From Coriobacteriales bacterium (GTDB taxonomy: Bacteria > Actinomycetota > Coriobacteriia > Coriobacteriales > UBA8131), in assembly GCA_031288185.1 (NCBI GenBank), contig JAITRZ010000026.1, positions 1-43,725 on the forward strand: DNA of 43,725 nucleotides. Reading direction: 5' to 3'. The number at the start of each line of letters is the position of its first letter. Position 1 is the first letter of the stretch. Of the stretch, positions 8,535 through 17,917 are shown piece by piece. Made by a program: the position numbers and the translations under genes. The notes under the pieces were generated by a model. It saw nothing but the letters and a program-made list of their open reading frames with translations. It was not told the DNA's origin and did not search any database.

Positions 8535-9677
8535 ATGGGGTATTTAGGCAAAGATATTAACAAATTAGGCTTTGGGCTGATGCGCCTGCCGCGCAAGGAG
8601 GGAACAAAGGCCAGCGGGGTGTTTGGCGGCGGAGAAATAGACAGCGCACAGACCGCCCAGATGGTTGACGCATTTTTAGAAGCGGGGCTCACCTACTTCG
8701 ATACGGCGCGTGGTTATGAGGGTTCGGAGGCGGTTATCAGAACCACGCTGGTGGATAGATACCCACGAGAGTCATTTCAACTGGCGACCAAGCTGCCAGC
8801 CTGGGCAGGCCCAAAGAATGCCGCAGAAGCCCGTCAGATGTTTGAAACATCGCTTGAAACCACAAATGCCGGTTATTTTGACTTTTACCTGTTGCACAAT
8901 CTGGGCGCCAAGCGTACGCAGGTGTTTAATGATTTTGAAATGTGGGAGTACGTTGTTGACCTAAAAAGGCAGGGACTGGTTAAACATATTGGTTTTTCGC
9001 TGCACGATTCTGCTGCGGCGCTGGACGAGCTGCTGCGCGCGCATCCTGAGATGGAGTTTGTGTTGCTGCAGATAAACTATGCCTATTGGCTGGACGGCTC
9101 CGTCCAATCCAAAGCCTGCTACGAGGTGGCGCGCAGGCACGGTAAGCCGGTCATCATCATGGAGCCGGTACGCGGCGGTGCTCTCGCTAATCCACCCCAA
9201 CCCGTATGGGATGTGTTGCGCGAGGCAAACCCCAACGCCTCACCGGTTCAATGGGCGCTGCGCTTTTGCCTGGGGCTTGAAAACATCATCACGGTTCTCA
9301 GCGGCATGTCCTCATTGGAGCAAATGAAACAGAACATTGCCATCTACCAAAACTTCAAACCGCTTACAGACGCAGAAATGAGGGTGATCGAAAAGGCGCA
9401 GCAGGCCCTGGCTGCCATTCCCACCGTGCCCTGTACGGCCTGCAAATATTGCCTCAAGCAATGTCCGCAAAACATTGAAATCGACAACATTATGCAGGCG
9501 CTCAATCGCGGCACACTCTATGGATTGGCCGATGGCAAGAGTTGCTATTGGTTTGCCACCATGCTCAGTCCCAAGGCTTCTACCTGCATCCAGTGCGGTG
9601 CCTGTGAGGATGCCTGTCCGCAGGGCATCGCTCTTATTAAAGAACTAAAGCGGGCGGCCAAGACGTTTGAGGGTTGA
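8535..9677 (+). CDS. Aldo/keto reductase with C-terminal ferredoxin domain
   Basis: NADPH-dependent-type oxidoreductase fused to a two-cluster ferredoxin-like tail, cytosolic, substrate unknown. The aldo/keto tetrad is present: Asp56 and Tyr61 in YFDTARGY, Lys86 in LATKLP and His121 in YLLHNL. The tail has CTACKYCLKQCP and CIQCGACEDACP, two sets for [4Fe-4S] clusters. The ATG at 8535 is chosen because AGGAGG is at 8518-8523 and the MGYLGKDINKLGFGLMRLP start is family-like. An open frame reaches back to 8403. It has 380 residues, normal for this fused subfamily of anaerobes. It stands alone between two gaps. Proteins of this type are generally annotated as predicted oxidoreductases. Confidence 0.9.
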   Translation: MGYLGKDINKLGFGLMRLPRKEGTKASGVFGGGEIDSAQTAQMVDAFLEAGLTYFDTARGYEGSEAVIRTTLVDRYPRESFQLATKLPAWAGPKNAAEARQMFETSLETTNAGYFDFYLLHNLGAKRTQVFNDFEMWEYVVDLKRQGLVKHIGFSLHDSAAALDELLRAHPEMEFVLLQINYAYWLDGSVQSKACYEVARRHGKPVIIMEPVRGGALANPPQPVWDVLREANPNASPVQWALRFCLGLENIITVLSGMSSLEQMKQNIAIYQNFKPLTDAEMRVIEKAQQALAAIPTVPCTACKYCLKQCPQNIEIDNIMQALNRGTLYGLADGKSCYWFATMLSPKASTCIQCGACEDACPQGIALIKELKRAAKTFEG

Positions 9678-9977
9678 CAAGGCGCATGAAAAACCAAGAG
9701 AGCAAGGTACGGGGCGCGCCAGGCACACCCCTACCGTCACGGTAGGTCGTAAGGTTGCTCCATCGTGACCACAACCACGGTAGGCCGCAGGGGAACCAGG
9801 GAGACAGAGGTGTGTGCTAAAGAACACGATGGGGCGTGATAGGGCGCGCGGCGACAGTGATTTGCGCAAATCTCAGCAAACCCGCATAATAGGCAAAGTT
9901 ACTTTCAGTGTTGCCTCCGTTGTTGGATCCGTTTAGTGCGCTAGCTAATCCAAGCCTCACCGGAACAACCATCGCTC
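9678..9977. other. 300-base gap upstream of tRNA-Glu
   Basis: Contains a perfect short hairpin, CTACCGT/ACGGTAG at 9731-9745, and a second partial copy, CCACGGTAGGCC, near 9776. A promoter-like pair lies near the tRNA. No protein-coding gene is supported. The hairpin may end transcription of the reductase, though it lacks a T-run. Confidence 0.5.
9862..9890 (+). promoter_or_regulatory. Possible promoter for tRNA-Glu
   Basis: TTGCGC (9862-9867) and CATAAT (9885-9890) are 17 bases apart, about 90 bases before the tRNA. The -35 box lies within the palindrome TTTGCGCAAA (9861-9870). Confidence 0.35.
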
Positions 9978-10052
9978 GTCCCCATCGTCTAACGGTTAGG
10001 ACACCACCCTTTCAAGGTGGAAATACGGGTTCGATTCCCGTTGGGGATGCCA
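9978..10052 (+). tRNA. tRNA-Glu (anticodon TTC), CCA encoded
   Basis: Cloverleaf: acceptor GTCCCCA pairs with TGGGGAT (one G-T end pair). The anticodon stem CCACC/GGTGG encloses the loop CTTTCAA with TTC at 10011-10013, and the T arm contains GGTTCGATTCC. CCA is at 10050-10052. The open frame that crosses this tRNA into the next gene is not coding here. Confidence 0.95.
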
Positions 10053-10111
10053 AAATGCTTCAACCATCTCAGTTTTTTGTTCCTGCACAATACGCTAGAA
10101 GGGGCCGGCAT

Positions 10112-11827
10112 GTGAAGGCGCCGACTGAAAAAGGTATTCTCTTTGCTCTGACGAGGACTTTTCCCGCGCTACCCTATCTGGGGCTGGGAATGTGGTTGAC
10201 CTGGCAGCAGCTTGCCTACAGTGGCGGTGCCTGGCTTAGCGACATCGAGATAAATGGCGAAAATATTGCCCACCTCACTACCGCTTCCTCCATTTCACTG
10301 GCCCTGGTCTGCCTGCTTGCGGCCCTGATGTCTAAACAGGCGGCGCGCCTGCTTGAATCTCGCAGATGTATGTGGCTGGCCGGCGCGGTAGGCGCGCTGG
10401 GTTCGGTGTGCGTTATCATCGCCGGGCCCTATTACATCGGCACCTTTTTTGGACAGAATACTGGGCCTCTGTTTTTTCTGGGCGGCGTACTAACGGGCAT
10501 ATCCCTGGGTTGTCTGCTTCTTAGGTGTGGCCAGATCTACAGCGCGTTATCGCCACAAAAGACCCTCATTTATGTGGCCTTATCCCATTTATTGTTTGCA
10601 CTGGTCTTCTTTGTAGTACTGGGGATGCCCAATTGGAGCCCCATCAGCGGCAGCCCCTCGCTTAGCGGAATGCTCGCTTTTATCCTGGCTTTGCCAACGG
10701 CGAGTTTTCTGGTGAGCCTGAGCAGTCGCAGGCAGGCGCGTTTGAACGTGAGGGGAGAGGTGAGGGAAACCGATCTCTCTCCCGGCAGCCCAACCCCTGC
10801 CCAACACAACTCCAAACAGAATCAAGAAAACCACGCGGAGCTCTCAGATACGCTGCGCGAGAGGGCCAGTGACCGCGCGCGTCTTCCCGCCAAATCTGCT
10901 ACCCCGCAACAACTGGTACGTTTTGCTTCAGCTCGCGCGTTGCCGGCAGCCTTCTGGAAATTCCTAACGATGCTGTTACTGTTTTCGACCGTGGTGTCCA
11001 TGATCCGCGCCAACGCCGTTTACGTGCATCCGGTGGATTTTACCCTTGATGGCTTCACTATCATGATGTTTTTGTGCATTGTTTTGTCCCTCTGTGTGGT
11101 CGCCGCTGCCGTAAGCCGAAGCATCAGTAACATCAACTTTGGTTCAACCTACTCAATCATTGCCCTGGTGATAGTGGTGGCAATTGGTTGCTTGCCAATG
11201 TTTGAAGTACTGGATCCGGTACTCAATCTGATCATAGCCACCGCTCAACTGCTTTTTGAATTTGTCCTGTACTGCCTGCTGGTTTTTATCTGCTACCAAA
11301 AGCGCGTGCTGCCCGTCGTCATCTTTGGCCTGGGCTACGGTATCTATCGCCTGGGTGGTTCCCTGGGATGGCTGATAGGCACTTCCTTTTTGGTTCCGTA
11401 TTTTCAGGAGTTTGGGCTGACGCTTATCTACCAGCTGGTTTCGGGATTTTTGCTGGTGCTGGCATTCTTCCTGTTCTCAGAACGAGACTTCGACAAACTG
11501 TTTGCCGCCCTCAACATCTCAGAAACAACGCTGGGCGCGGTCTTGGAAAAGGCCCAGAGTGAGGCGCCAGCAGAAGGCCAGCGTTCCCAGGGCCGTTTTC
11601 TTGCGGCTCTGGAAAAGCTGGCCGCAGAGCGCGACCTTTCCCATCGCGAAACCGACGTTTTCAAGTATCTGGCGATGGGCAGAAATACCAACTACATCGC
11701 GGCGCATCTCCACATCTCCTACCATACCGTACGTACCCACACACACAACGTCTATGTGAAGATTGGCGTACACTCACGCAGTGAACTGATGGATCTGGTT
11801 GATCAGCTCAAGCACATCGTGCACTAA
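10112..11827 (+). CDS. Membrane-anchored LuxR-family transcriptional regulator
   Basis: 571-residue protein with about twelve hydrophobic segments followed by a C-terminal LuxR helix-turn-helix. The latter reads LSHRETDVFKYLAMGRNTNYIA, then LHISYHTVRTH and a helix with YVKIGVHSRSELMDLV. This architecture is abundant in Eggerthellaceae and often sits beside inducible oxidoreductase operons. A polar loop of ~60 residues (about 10735-10935) divides the membrane part into two halves. The GTG at 10112 has AGAAGGGG upstream; an ATG at 10055 has no ribosome site and abuts the tRNA. By position it probably senses a substrate and controls the molybdoenzyme operon at 13038; that is inference. Confidence 0.87.
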   Translation: MKAPTEKGILFALTRTFPALPYLGLGMWLTWQQLAYSGGAWLSDIEINGENIAHLTTASSISLALVCLLAALMSKQAARLLESRRCMWLAGAVGALGSVCVIIAGPYYIGTFFGQNTGPLFFLGGVLTGISLGCLLLRCGQIYSALSPQKTLIYVALSHLLFALVFFVVLGMPNWSPISGSPSLSGMLAFILALPTASFLVSLSSRRQARLNVRGEVRETDLSPGSPTPAQHNSKQNQENHAELSDTLRERASDRARLPAKSATPQQLVRFASARALPAAFWKFLTMLLLFSTVVSMIRANAVYVHPVDFTLDGFTIMMFLCIVLSLCVVAAAVSRSISNINFGSTYSIIALVIVVAIGCLPMFEVLDPVLNLIIATAQLLFEFVLYCLLVFICYQKRVLPVVIFGLGYGIYRLGGSLGWLIGTSFLVPYFQEFGLTLIYQLVSGFLLVLAFFLFSERDFDKLFAALNISETTLGAVLEKAQSEAPAEGQRSQGRFLAALEKLAAERDLSHRETDVFKYLAMGRNTNYIAAHLHISYHTVRTHTHNVYVKIGVHSRSELMDLVDQLKHIVH

Positions 11828-11942
11828 CTCAAATTGTACTAACGCACAATGAACGAGCCGTTCTTAAAAATTCGCCCATTCCGGTGCTGTTAACTTCTCC
11901 TTTGGTGATGCACGATAGAAGCAGAAACCAAAGGAGCCGGAT

Positions 11943-12791
11943 ATGCAGGATTTTCCAGACAGCATACGGGGGCACACAACCCAGGACGCCACAAGCCGCC
12001 CAAAAGCGGCAACACGCGCCAAAGAGAACCTCCACCCAGAACTCACAACAGACACGGGCGCGTCCACTCAAGAGCCCACTCATATGCCCGCTCATGACAC
12101 GCCGTCGCCAGAGGAAGCCCGCCTGGACATCCGTGACCATGTTGCGAACAGCTACGAGCAGAAGGTTGAGCACGCCTGTCATCTGCTGCTGGCCAACCCG
12201 CTTAATCGTCCCCTGCTCTATCGCACACTTAAGGCGGCGGCAACGCAAACCTGGACGCTGCATGAGCTGGAGAGCTACATCCAAAGTTGCCCGGAGTTTA
12301 CATCGGCCACACAGCCCCCCTATTTCATAATCAAGTGGTTGGCTGATGCCGATGCTCTGGGCATCTTAGAGATGGACGCACAGGGCAGCGTCATTGAGCC
12401 GGCTCGTCTGGAAGGTCTCAGCGAGGACGAGATGGATGACCTGATTGACGACTATTCCTTTGCCATCAACGATGTGGGACGTGATGTTCTTGTGGCCATG
12501 GAACCTAAACATCGCCTGATGGAGCTGATGCACATCATACCGGAACGCTATGACACCTATAAAGAGGTACTGGAGTTCCTCAGCGAAAAGCGTCCCTACA
12601 GCGATGTGGACAAACTGTTGCGAGGACGCGAAATCCTGATGAGTGGCCGCGAGCCGGGTGATCACCCGATGCAGCCCAGTGTTTTTATTGACAAACTTTC
12701 CGCCGCCGGCGGTATCGTTTGGGATGATGGTTGGCAGATCTCTAAGGAAGGAAAGGAGCTGTTGGAGGTTATCAATGAGATCGCCCGGTAA
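11943..12791 (+). CDS. Unrecognised protein with two winged-helix-like segments
   Basis: 282 residues, preceded by CAAAGGAGC 5 bases before the ATG. The first ~60 residues are polar and low in complexity. Residues ~80-130 (PLLYRTLKAAATQTWTLHEL onward) and ~200-280 (YKEVLEFLSEKRPYSDVDKL to a final WQISKEGKELLEVI) both look like helix-turn-helix units ending in a short wing. I do not recognise a named family. It lies between the membrane LuxR regulator and the molybdoenzyme operon on the same strand, so a DNA-binding accessory regulator is plausible. Confidence 0.6.
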   Translation: MQDFPDSIRGHTTQDATSRPKAATRAKENLHPELTTDTGASTQEPTHMPAHDTPSPEEARLDIRDHVANSYEQKVEHACHLLLANPLNRPLLYRTLKAAATQTWTLHELESYIQSCPEFTSATQPPYFIIKWLADADALGILEMDAQGSVIEPARLEGLSEDEMDDLIDDYSFAINDVGRDVLVAMEPKHRLMELMHIIPERYDTYKEVLEFLSEKRPYSDVDKLLRGREILMSGREPGDHPMQPSVFIDKLSAAGGIVWDDGWQISKEGKELLEVINEIAR

Positions 12792-12917
12792 ACCTGTACG
12801 GTTGGCGCGTGAGCAAAGGAGGTCAAACGGGACACAGGGCCAAAAACAGGCACAATCGTCCAAAGAGTCAACTACAGGAGCAATCGTCTACAAAACAGAA
12901 GGTGACGGAAGGCGCGT

Positions 12918-12948
12918 TTGCGAATAAATGCTACTTTGCAAGTATAAT
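12918..12948 (+). promoter_or_regulatory. Candidate promoter of the molybdoenzyme operon
   Basis: A perfect -10 TATAAT at 12943-12948 with TTGCGA at 12918-12923 (spacing 19, longer than ideal), 90 bases before the catalytic-subunit ATG. The imperfect -35 spacing suits a promoter needing an activator such as the nearby LuxR protein. Confidence 0.45.
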
Positions 12949-13037
12949 TTAGGTCGCGGATCAACTCGATAATCTGCCTCCAACAGGCACGGTTGAAAGC
13001 GCAATCCCGTTATCGCAAGGAAAAGAAGGAGGAACAT

Positions 13038-16000
13038 ATGCAAGCCACTTTAACCCGTCGTAGCTTTGTCAAGGCGATGGCGGCGGTTGGCGCGGCCACG
13101 GCCGTTAGCACCAGCTACAGCAGCGCTTTGTCAACAACAGACAAGGCCTGGGCGGCAACCGACAGCGAACGTACCATGTACGTTTCCTGTTGCCACGGTT
13201 GTATTCAGGTTTGTCCCTGCAAGGTCTACGTCGAAAACGGCGTGGTGGTCAAGATTGAGGGACATCCCGATGGGCCAACCAGCCAGGGATCCCTGTGCCT
13301 GAAGGGGTTGAACCAGATTCACACCTGCTACAGCCCGCGCCGCGTGCTCTACCCGCTAAAACGCACCGGCGAGCGAGGCGTCAAGGATGCCAAATGGGAG
13401 CGTATCAGCTGGGATGAGGCCGTGGAACTGGCGGCTTCCAAGATTTTTGAGGCCATTAAGAAGGAGGGCACCTATTCCTTTATGGTTTCAGTTGGGGGCG
13501 GCGGCTCCTATTCATTCATGCAGGCCATGACCCTGCCCATGGCCCTGGGTTCTCCCACGGTCTTTGAGCCCGGTTGCGCTCAGTGTTACCTGCCACGCAA
13601 CGCTGCCGCTGCCTATATGTACGCCGGGGCCGATCAGTCAATTGCAGACTGCGCAGTTTTGGAGCCTTTTAAGGGCCTGGCCCCCAAGGAAATTGCCAAA
13701 GGCGTTAAGCCGGACACCAAGGTTTTGGTGCTCTGGGCGGCACAGCCTTCCGTCTCTCAAACAGCGCAATCAGGAAGAGGCATGGCCGAGTTGCGCGCGA
13801 TCGGCTGCAAAACCATTGTTGTTGACCCCAATTTTTCACCTGATGCCGTTAAGGCCACCATCCATCTGCCCGTACGTCCGGGTTCAGACGCGGCGTTGAT
13901 CCTATCCTGGTATCGGGTGATTTTGGATGAGGAACTCTACGACAAGGATTTTTGCCGCTTCTTTACCAATATACCCTTCCTGATAAACCCAGACACAAAA
14001 TTGCCCTGGACGGCAGCCGAGGTATTTGATGGACACGTTGATCCAGACCCTTCAACACCGGCCTACGTGTGCTATGACCAGATAAGTAAGAGCGTTCAGC
14101 CTTTGCCCTATGGAGACCCCGCAGTGCTCAAAACCCAAATTGATCCAGCGGTCGTCTATGAGGTTGAGGTCAAGGGTAAGGTAAGCCGCACAGCCGGTAA
14201 GGTCTACCGCGATGAAGCCGACCCTTGGACCTTAGAAAAGACAGAGGAGTTCTGCTGGGTGCCGGCTGATCGCATCCGCGAGGCCATCGACCTGTACGCC
14301 AAGGCCGAGGTTGCCGGTATTGCCAACGGTGTGGCCTCCGACATGGAAGAAACCGCTTCTCAGGTGCCCTTTGGTCTGATGGGCCTGGATATGATCATGG
14401 GTTATGTTAATAAGCCGGGTGCCACACTCACCCAAAACACGCCGGCAGCACCCGGCGGCCCGCGCCCGACCCACAACTGGAACGGCTTTAGCGGTATGTT
14501 TGGGATGATATTTGGCATTGGCTATCAAACCGGCGCAACGCCTGAACAAAATGAGGCACGGATAGCGGCCATCCCTGATGAATGGGATCCAAGCTCGCCC
14601 GTGCCACCCTTTATGACCAAGACCTGGCTTTATGCCCTTAACCAGTTGATGATTGACCGGCTGGGCATGAAAAATCATAAAGGTTTGTATGAGTGGTGCC
14701 ACTCACATATCCCCACCGTACGCGAAGCCATCGAGACCGGCGAACCCTTCCATCCTCGCGTCTGGTTTGATATGTCTGGCAACAAGTTTGCCATGCTTGG
14801 TTCAGCCGGCGCCTGGTACAACGCCATCATGAACGGTGGTGTGGACTTCATCATCTGCCAATACCCCATGATGACCTCCTTCCAGATAGAATGTGCTGAC
14901 CTGATGTTTCCGATGGAAGAGTGGCTGGAGGCTACGGGCGCTACTGAATTTGGCCAACTCAACTACAGTTTTCCCTGCCCCGGTGTCATTCACCTGGGAG
15001 AAACCGTGCCTAATACAGTGCCCCCACAACGCGTGTGCAACGCGACCGCAGCCTTGCTTAATGACTACATTGAACAGGGAAACAAGGTGGTTTTTGGCTT
15101 TGAGGGCGCGAAGGTGGGAGTGGCCAGTCGCAATAACGGATCGTATTATCACGGCAACACTATCGACACCTCCAAGCTGCGTTTTCCCCTGGGTATGGGC
15201 GTGATGGGTGGCGCAAATTCTGAGAAAGAGTCGTGGACGGCGCATATTGAGAAGTTTAAGGCCTTTCCCAACCTGGCTCCAAAACTTGAAGGCGTCACGG
15301 ACAGAGAAGGCATGCTCAAAGCTATGGCCAATGACCCAGATTTCTACGGTGTGACCCCACCCGATATGTACTGGATATATGACCAGCACCTGGTGCCGGC
15401 TGCTGACGGCTTACCAACGGGCTTTGCTACCGAAAGCCGAAAGTGCGAAGTCTATGTGCAATTAGCCATCAAGATGGGGCGCACAGGTTTCCCCTATTGC
15501 TACCCGATACCCCAGGAAGCGGTCGATCCTTCAGTAGCAACATTTGATGGCGACTATTCACCCATTTGCAACGTCCCCAAACAAAAAGAGGTGCCAGCGT
15601 CTCTGAGTGACCCTGAGGGCTTCGCAGAGGATCCTTCTGATGAGTTTCCCCTGGCTTTGACCAGTGGCCGCGTGTACTACTTCCATCACGGTACCATGCG
15701 TCATGCACCCTTTGCGCGCGAGATATATCCGGTACCGGATGTGCGCATCAATCCGGAGACTGCCGCAAAGTATGGTATTGCCCACGGTGACTGGGTGGAG
15801 ATCAGTTCCCGCCGCACCCAGGGCGAGCCCTATGATCCGGTTACCCGGCAGGGCACCAAGACCGCCGAGCCAATCCGTGGCCGTGCCTATGTAGCTGAGG
15901 TTGTGGCTCCCAATGTGGTGTGGATGGAACGTTTTTGGAATCCGGAGTGCTTTGACAACTCGGTGCCCGCTGAAAAGCGCACGGGGGGTTGGCAGGAGTG

Positions 16001-16268
16001 CAACGTCAACGTTATCACCAATGCTGTTGACTGTCGCTTTAACGAGGTCTTTGGTTCTTATACCAATCGCGGTTTTGCGGTAAACATCAAAAAGTCTACC
16101 AAACCTGATCTGGTCTGGACCGAGCCCAAGGAATTTGCTCCCTTTATGCCCAATAACGAGAATCAGTACACGCCTGCGGATGCCGGCGTTGCCATCAACA
16201 ATGCCGCGTTGCTTACCCCGATCGTTGAGTTCAACGATCCCCCAACCACCATGACGGGAGGTTTCTGA
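13038..16268 (+). CDS. Tat-exported molybdopterin (bis-MGD) oxidoreductase catalytic subunit
   Basis: Catalytic subunit of a DMSO-reductase-family enzyme, 1076 residues, acting outside the cytoplasmic membrane. The twin-arginine signal TRRSFVKAMAAVGAA starts at residue 6. A [4Fe-4S] set follows: Cys52-x2-Cys55-x3-Cys59-x27-Cys87. Cys180 and Cys183 (FEPGCAQC) lie roughly where this family puts its Mo ligand, so a Cys-ligated Mo/W is possible. The C-terminal domain has LTSGRVYYFHHGTMRH, typical of cofactor binding. GGAGG precedes the ATG at 13038; an upstream ATG at 12993 lies before the ribosome site. The Fe-S subunit start overlaps its stop (TGATG). Eggerthellaceae have many such enzymes, including catechol dehydroxylases. 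The substrate cannot be read from sequence. Confidence 0.88.
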   Translation: MQATLTRRSFVKAMAAVGAATAVSTSYSSALSTTDKAWAATDSERTMYVSCCHGCIQVCPCKVYVENGVVVKIEGHPDGPTSQGSLCLKGLNQIHTCYSPRRVLYPLKRTGERGVKDAKWERISWDEAVELAASKIFEAIKKEGTYSFMVSVGGGGSYSFMQAMTLPMALGSPTVFEPGCAQCYLPRNAAAAYMYAGADQSIADCAVLEPFKGLAPKEIAKGVKPDTKVLVLWAAQPSVSQTAQSGRGMAELRAIGCKTIVVDPNFSPDAVKATIHLPVRPGSDAALILSWYRVILDEELYDKDFCRFFTNIPFLINPDTKLPWTAAEVFDGHVDPDPSTPAYVCYDQISKSVQPLPYGDPAVLKTQIDPAVVYEVEVKGKVSRTAGKVYRDEADPWTLEKTEEFCWVPADRIREAIDLYAKAEVAGIANGVASDMEETASQVPFGLMGLDMIMGYVNKPGATLTQNTPAAPGGPRPTHNWNGFSGMFGMIFGIGYQTGATPEQNEARIAAIPDEWDPSSPVPPFMTKTWLYALNQLMIDRLGMKNHKGLYEWCHSHIPTVREAIETGEPFHPRVWFDMSGNKFAMLGSAGAWYNAIMNGGVDFIICQYPMMTSFQIECADLMFPMEEWLEATGATEFGQLNYSFPCPGVIHLGETVPNTVPPQRVCNATAALLNDYIEQGNKVVFGFEGAKVGVASRNNGSYYHGNTIDTSKLRFPLGMGVMGGANSEKESWTAHIEKFKAFPNLAPKLEGVTDREGMLKAMANDPDFYGVTPPDMYWIYDQHLVPAADGLPTGFATESRKCEVYVQLAIKMGRTGFPYCYPIPQEAVDPSVATFDGDYSPICNVPKQKEVPASLSDPEGFAEDPSDEFPLALTSGRVYYFHHGTMRHAPFAREIYPVPDVRINPETAAKYGIAHGDWVEISSRRTQGEPYDPVTRQGTKTAEPIRGRAYVAEVVAPNVVWMERFWNPECFDNSVPAEKRTGGWQECNVNVITNAVDCRFNEVFGSYTNRGFAVNIKKSTKPDLVWTEPKEFAPFMPNNENQYTPADAGVAINNAALLTPIVEFNDPPTTMTGGF

Positions 16269-16909
16269 TGGCAAAGAGATGTCTTGTAATTGACCTTGAT
16301 CGCTGCTCCGGCTGTGATTCCTGTATTGTTGCCTGCAAGTTTGAGAACAGTATCGAGTTGGGCAACTACTGGTGCCGTGTAAACGCCATCGGGCCCACGG
16401 GCAAACATCCTGACATTGAGATGTACTGGCTGCCGGTGCATTGCCAGCAGTGCGAGAACTCGCCCTGCGTGGGCGTATGCCCCACCGGTGCTTCATACCG
16501 GGATACCGCAAACAATGTGGTATTAATTGACAAGGGTAAGTGCATAGGTTGTCAATACTGTATCTATGCCTGTCCCTATGGTGTTCGCCAGTACAACGAG
16601 GAAGAAGGCGTTGTTGAGAAGTGTACGCTCTGCAATCATATTACGGCCACTTCCGACGGTAATGAAAACTTTAACGATACAACTGACCCGGAGCACGCTG
16701 TGCCGCCCTGCGTGCACAATTGCTCTTGCCGAGCGCGTTACTTTGGCGATCTGGAAGACCCCAACAGCGCGGCTTCCAAGGCCGTTGAGGCGGCCGGAGG
16801 GATCGGCTCTGCCAAGGTGCATTCCCTTGGTGATCCTTCTGGAGCTAAGCCTACAACCCTCTATATCCTCTCACCGGAGATCGCTGCATGGAAGGGGTTG
16901 CAAAAATGA
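16268..16909 (+). CDS. DmsB/PsrB-like four-cluster ferredoxin subunit
   Basis: Electron-transfer subunit of 213 residues linking the membrane anchor to the Mo site. Cys motifs in order: CSGCDSCIVACKFEN, CQQCENSPCVGVCPTGA, CIGCQYCIYACPYGV and CTLCNH with a later CVHNCSCRARYFGDL. These give four [4Fe-4S] sites as in DmsB. There is no signal peptide, as expected for a subunit carried across by the Tat partner. The start overlaps the upstream stop by one base, and its stop overlaps the next start as ATGA, so the three genes form a tight operon. Confidence 0.92.
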   Translation: MAKRCLVIDLDRCSGCDSCIVACKFENSIELGNYWCRVNAIGPTGKHPDIEMYWLPVHCQQCENSPCVGVCPTGASYRDTANNVVLIDKGKCIGCQYCIYACPYGVRQYNEEEGVVEKCTLCNHITATSDGNENFNDTTDPEHAVPPCVHNCSCRARYFGDLEDPNSAASKAVEAAGGIGSAKVHSLGDPSGAKPTTLYILSPEIAAWKGLQK

Positions 16910-17748
16910 GTATTCAGTGGCCATTAGTGCTTTTCACTCTCTTAACCGGCACCGGTGCCGGTTCTCTGATCTTTATTGGCCTTGCCGAGGTTTTGGGCTT
17001 TGGCGACAAGGCGCGCAAGAGCGCCGGCTGGGTCGCCGCTGGATTGATAGTGGCTGGCGGCCTGTGTTCGATGGCCCATCTGGGCCAGCCCGCTAACGTC
17101 ATGAGCGCCATCTCTAACCTAGGCTCGCTTTCGGGCATTTCTATTGAGCTTATTCTTTTAGCAATTTCTACTATCGTGGCCGTTCTCTACGCCCTTGTCG
17201 CTCGCTCCAAACCTACAAGCGCCAGCAAGGCCCTGGGTGTTGTTGTTCTCATTGTGGGCCTGGTGTTTATCTGGGCGCTTGGTTCCAGCTATATGATTGG
17301 CTCGCGCCCGGCCTGGTCAACCGTTGCCCTGCCCTTTGGCTACTTTGGCAGTGGCTTGGCCCTGGGCGGCTTTTTGTATCTGGTGCAGCTGGTTTTGGCC
17401 AAGGACTCAGCAGATGACATTAAGAAAGTTGGCCTGTATGTGCTGGTAGCTGCTGCGGTTGAAGTTGTTGCCTTCCTGATTTTTGGGGTGGCGGCCGGCC
17501 AGGCTGCCTTGGCAGACAATGGCATTTTGTTCTGGGCCGGCGTTATCATCATTGGCGGCGTTGTGCCGTTGATAGCTGCCTTTTTGGTTTGGAAACATGC
17601 CGAGAGGGCCAGTCTCATTTACGCCGGGTTAGCTGGTGCCCTGCTAGGTGGCCTGGCTTTCAGAGCCTTAATGTGGGCTGTGGGCAATCCTGCCATCGCC
17701 AATCTCTTTGATGTGGCCTCTCAAAACCGCGGGCTCTATCCGTTTTAG
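16906..17748 (+). CDS. DmsC-like membrane anchor subunit
   Basis: 280-residue protein of about eight hydrophobic helices. It carries CSMAHLGQPANV and a following LGSLSGISIEL, like the SSAHLGxP signature of DMSO-reductase anchor DmsC. It should oxidise menaquinol and feed electrons to the Fe-S subunit. The ATG at 16906 forms an ATGA overlap with the upstream gene and has GGAAGGGG before it; an in-frame ATG at 16888 is less likely. With the two genes before it, it completes an A-B-C complex of the complex iron-sulfur molybdoenzyme type. Confidence 0.87.
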   Translation: MSIQWPLVLFTLLTGTGAGSLIFIGLAEVLGFGDKARKSAGWVAAGLIVAGGLCSMAHLGQPANVMSAISNLGSLSGISIELILLAISTIVAVLYALVARSKPTSASKALGVVVLIVGLVFIWALGSSYMIGSRPAWSTVALPFGYFGSGLALGGFLYLVQLVLAKDSADDIKKVGLYVLVAAAVEVVAFLIFGVAAGQAALADNGILFWAGVIIIGGVVPLIAAFLVWKHAERASLIYAGLAGALLGGLAFRALMWAVGNPAIANLFDVASQNRGLYPF

Positions 17749-17776
17749 CTTTTGTCTCTGGGACACCAGCCTTGGT

Positions 17777-17862
17777 ACACGCCTCTGGGTGCGTTCCTTT
17801 GGGTGCGCTCCTCTGGGTACCTCCTCTGGATGCACGCCTCTTCTGGGTGCGCTCCTCGGGGC
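17777..17862. repeat. Intergenic minisatellite of degenerate CCTCTGGGTGCGC units
   Basis: Between the anchor and chaperone genes, a unit of about 13-15 bases (core CTCTGGGTGCG) recurs about six times with substitutions. It separates the two genes by 169 bases in an operon otherwise joined by overlaps. The same style of expansion appears inside several coding regions of the window. Confidence 0.7.
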
Positions 17863-17917
17863 GTGTGGACGGTGTCCCTTGGCGCCTGTTTGATTGTCAA
17901 GCACAGGAGAAATTACT

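Noticed and set aside
9908-10111. Upstream extension of the LuxR-type gene
   Set aside because: It runs through the whole tRNA-Glu; the GTG at 10112 with AGAAGGGG is a better start.
15558-16511. Long antisense open frame (317 codons) under the molybdoenzyme subunit
   Set aside because: Shadow of a strongly coding strand with Tat signal and family motifs; no ribosome site or family.
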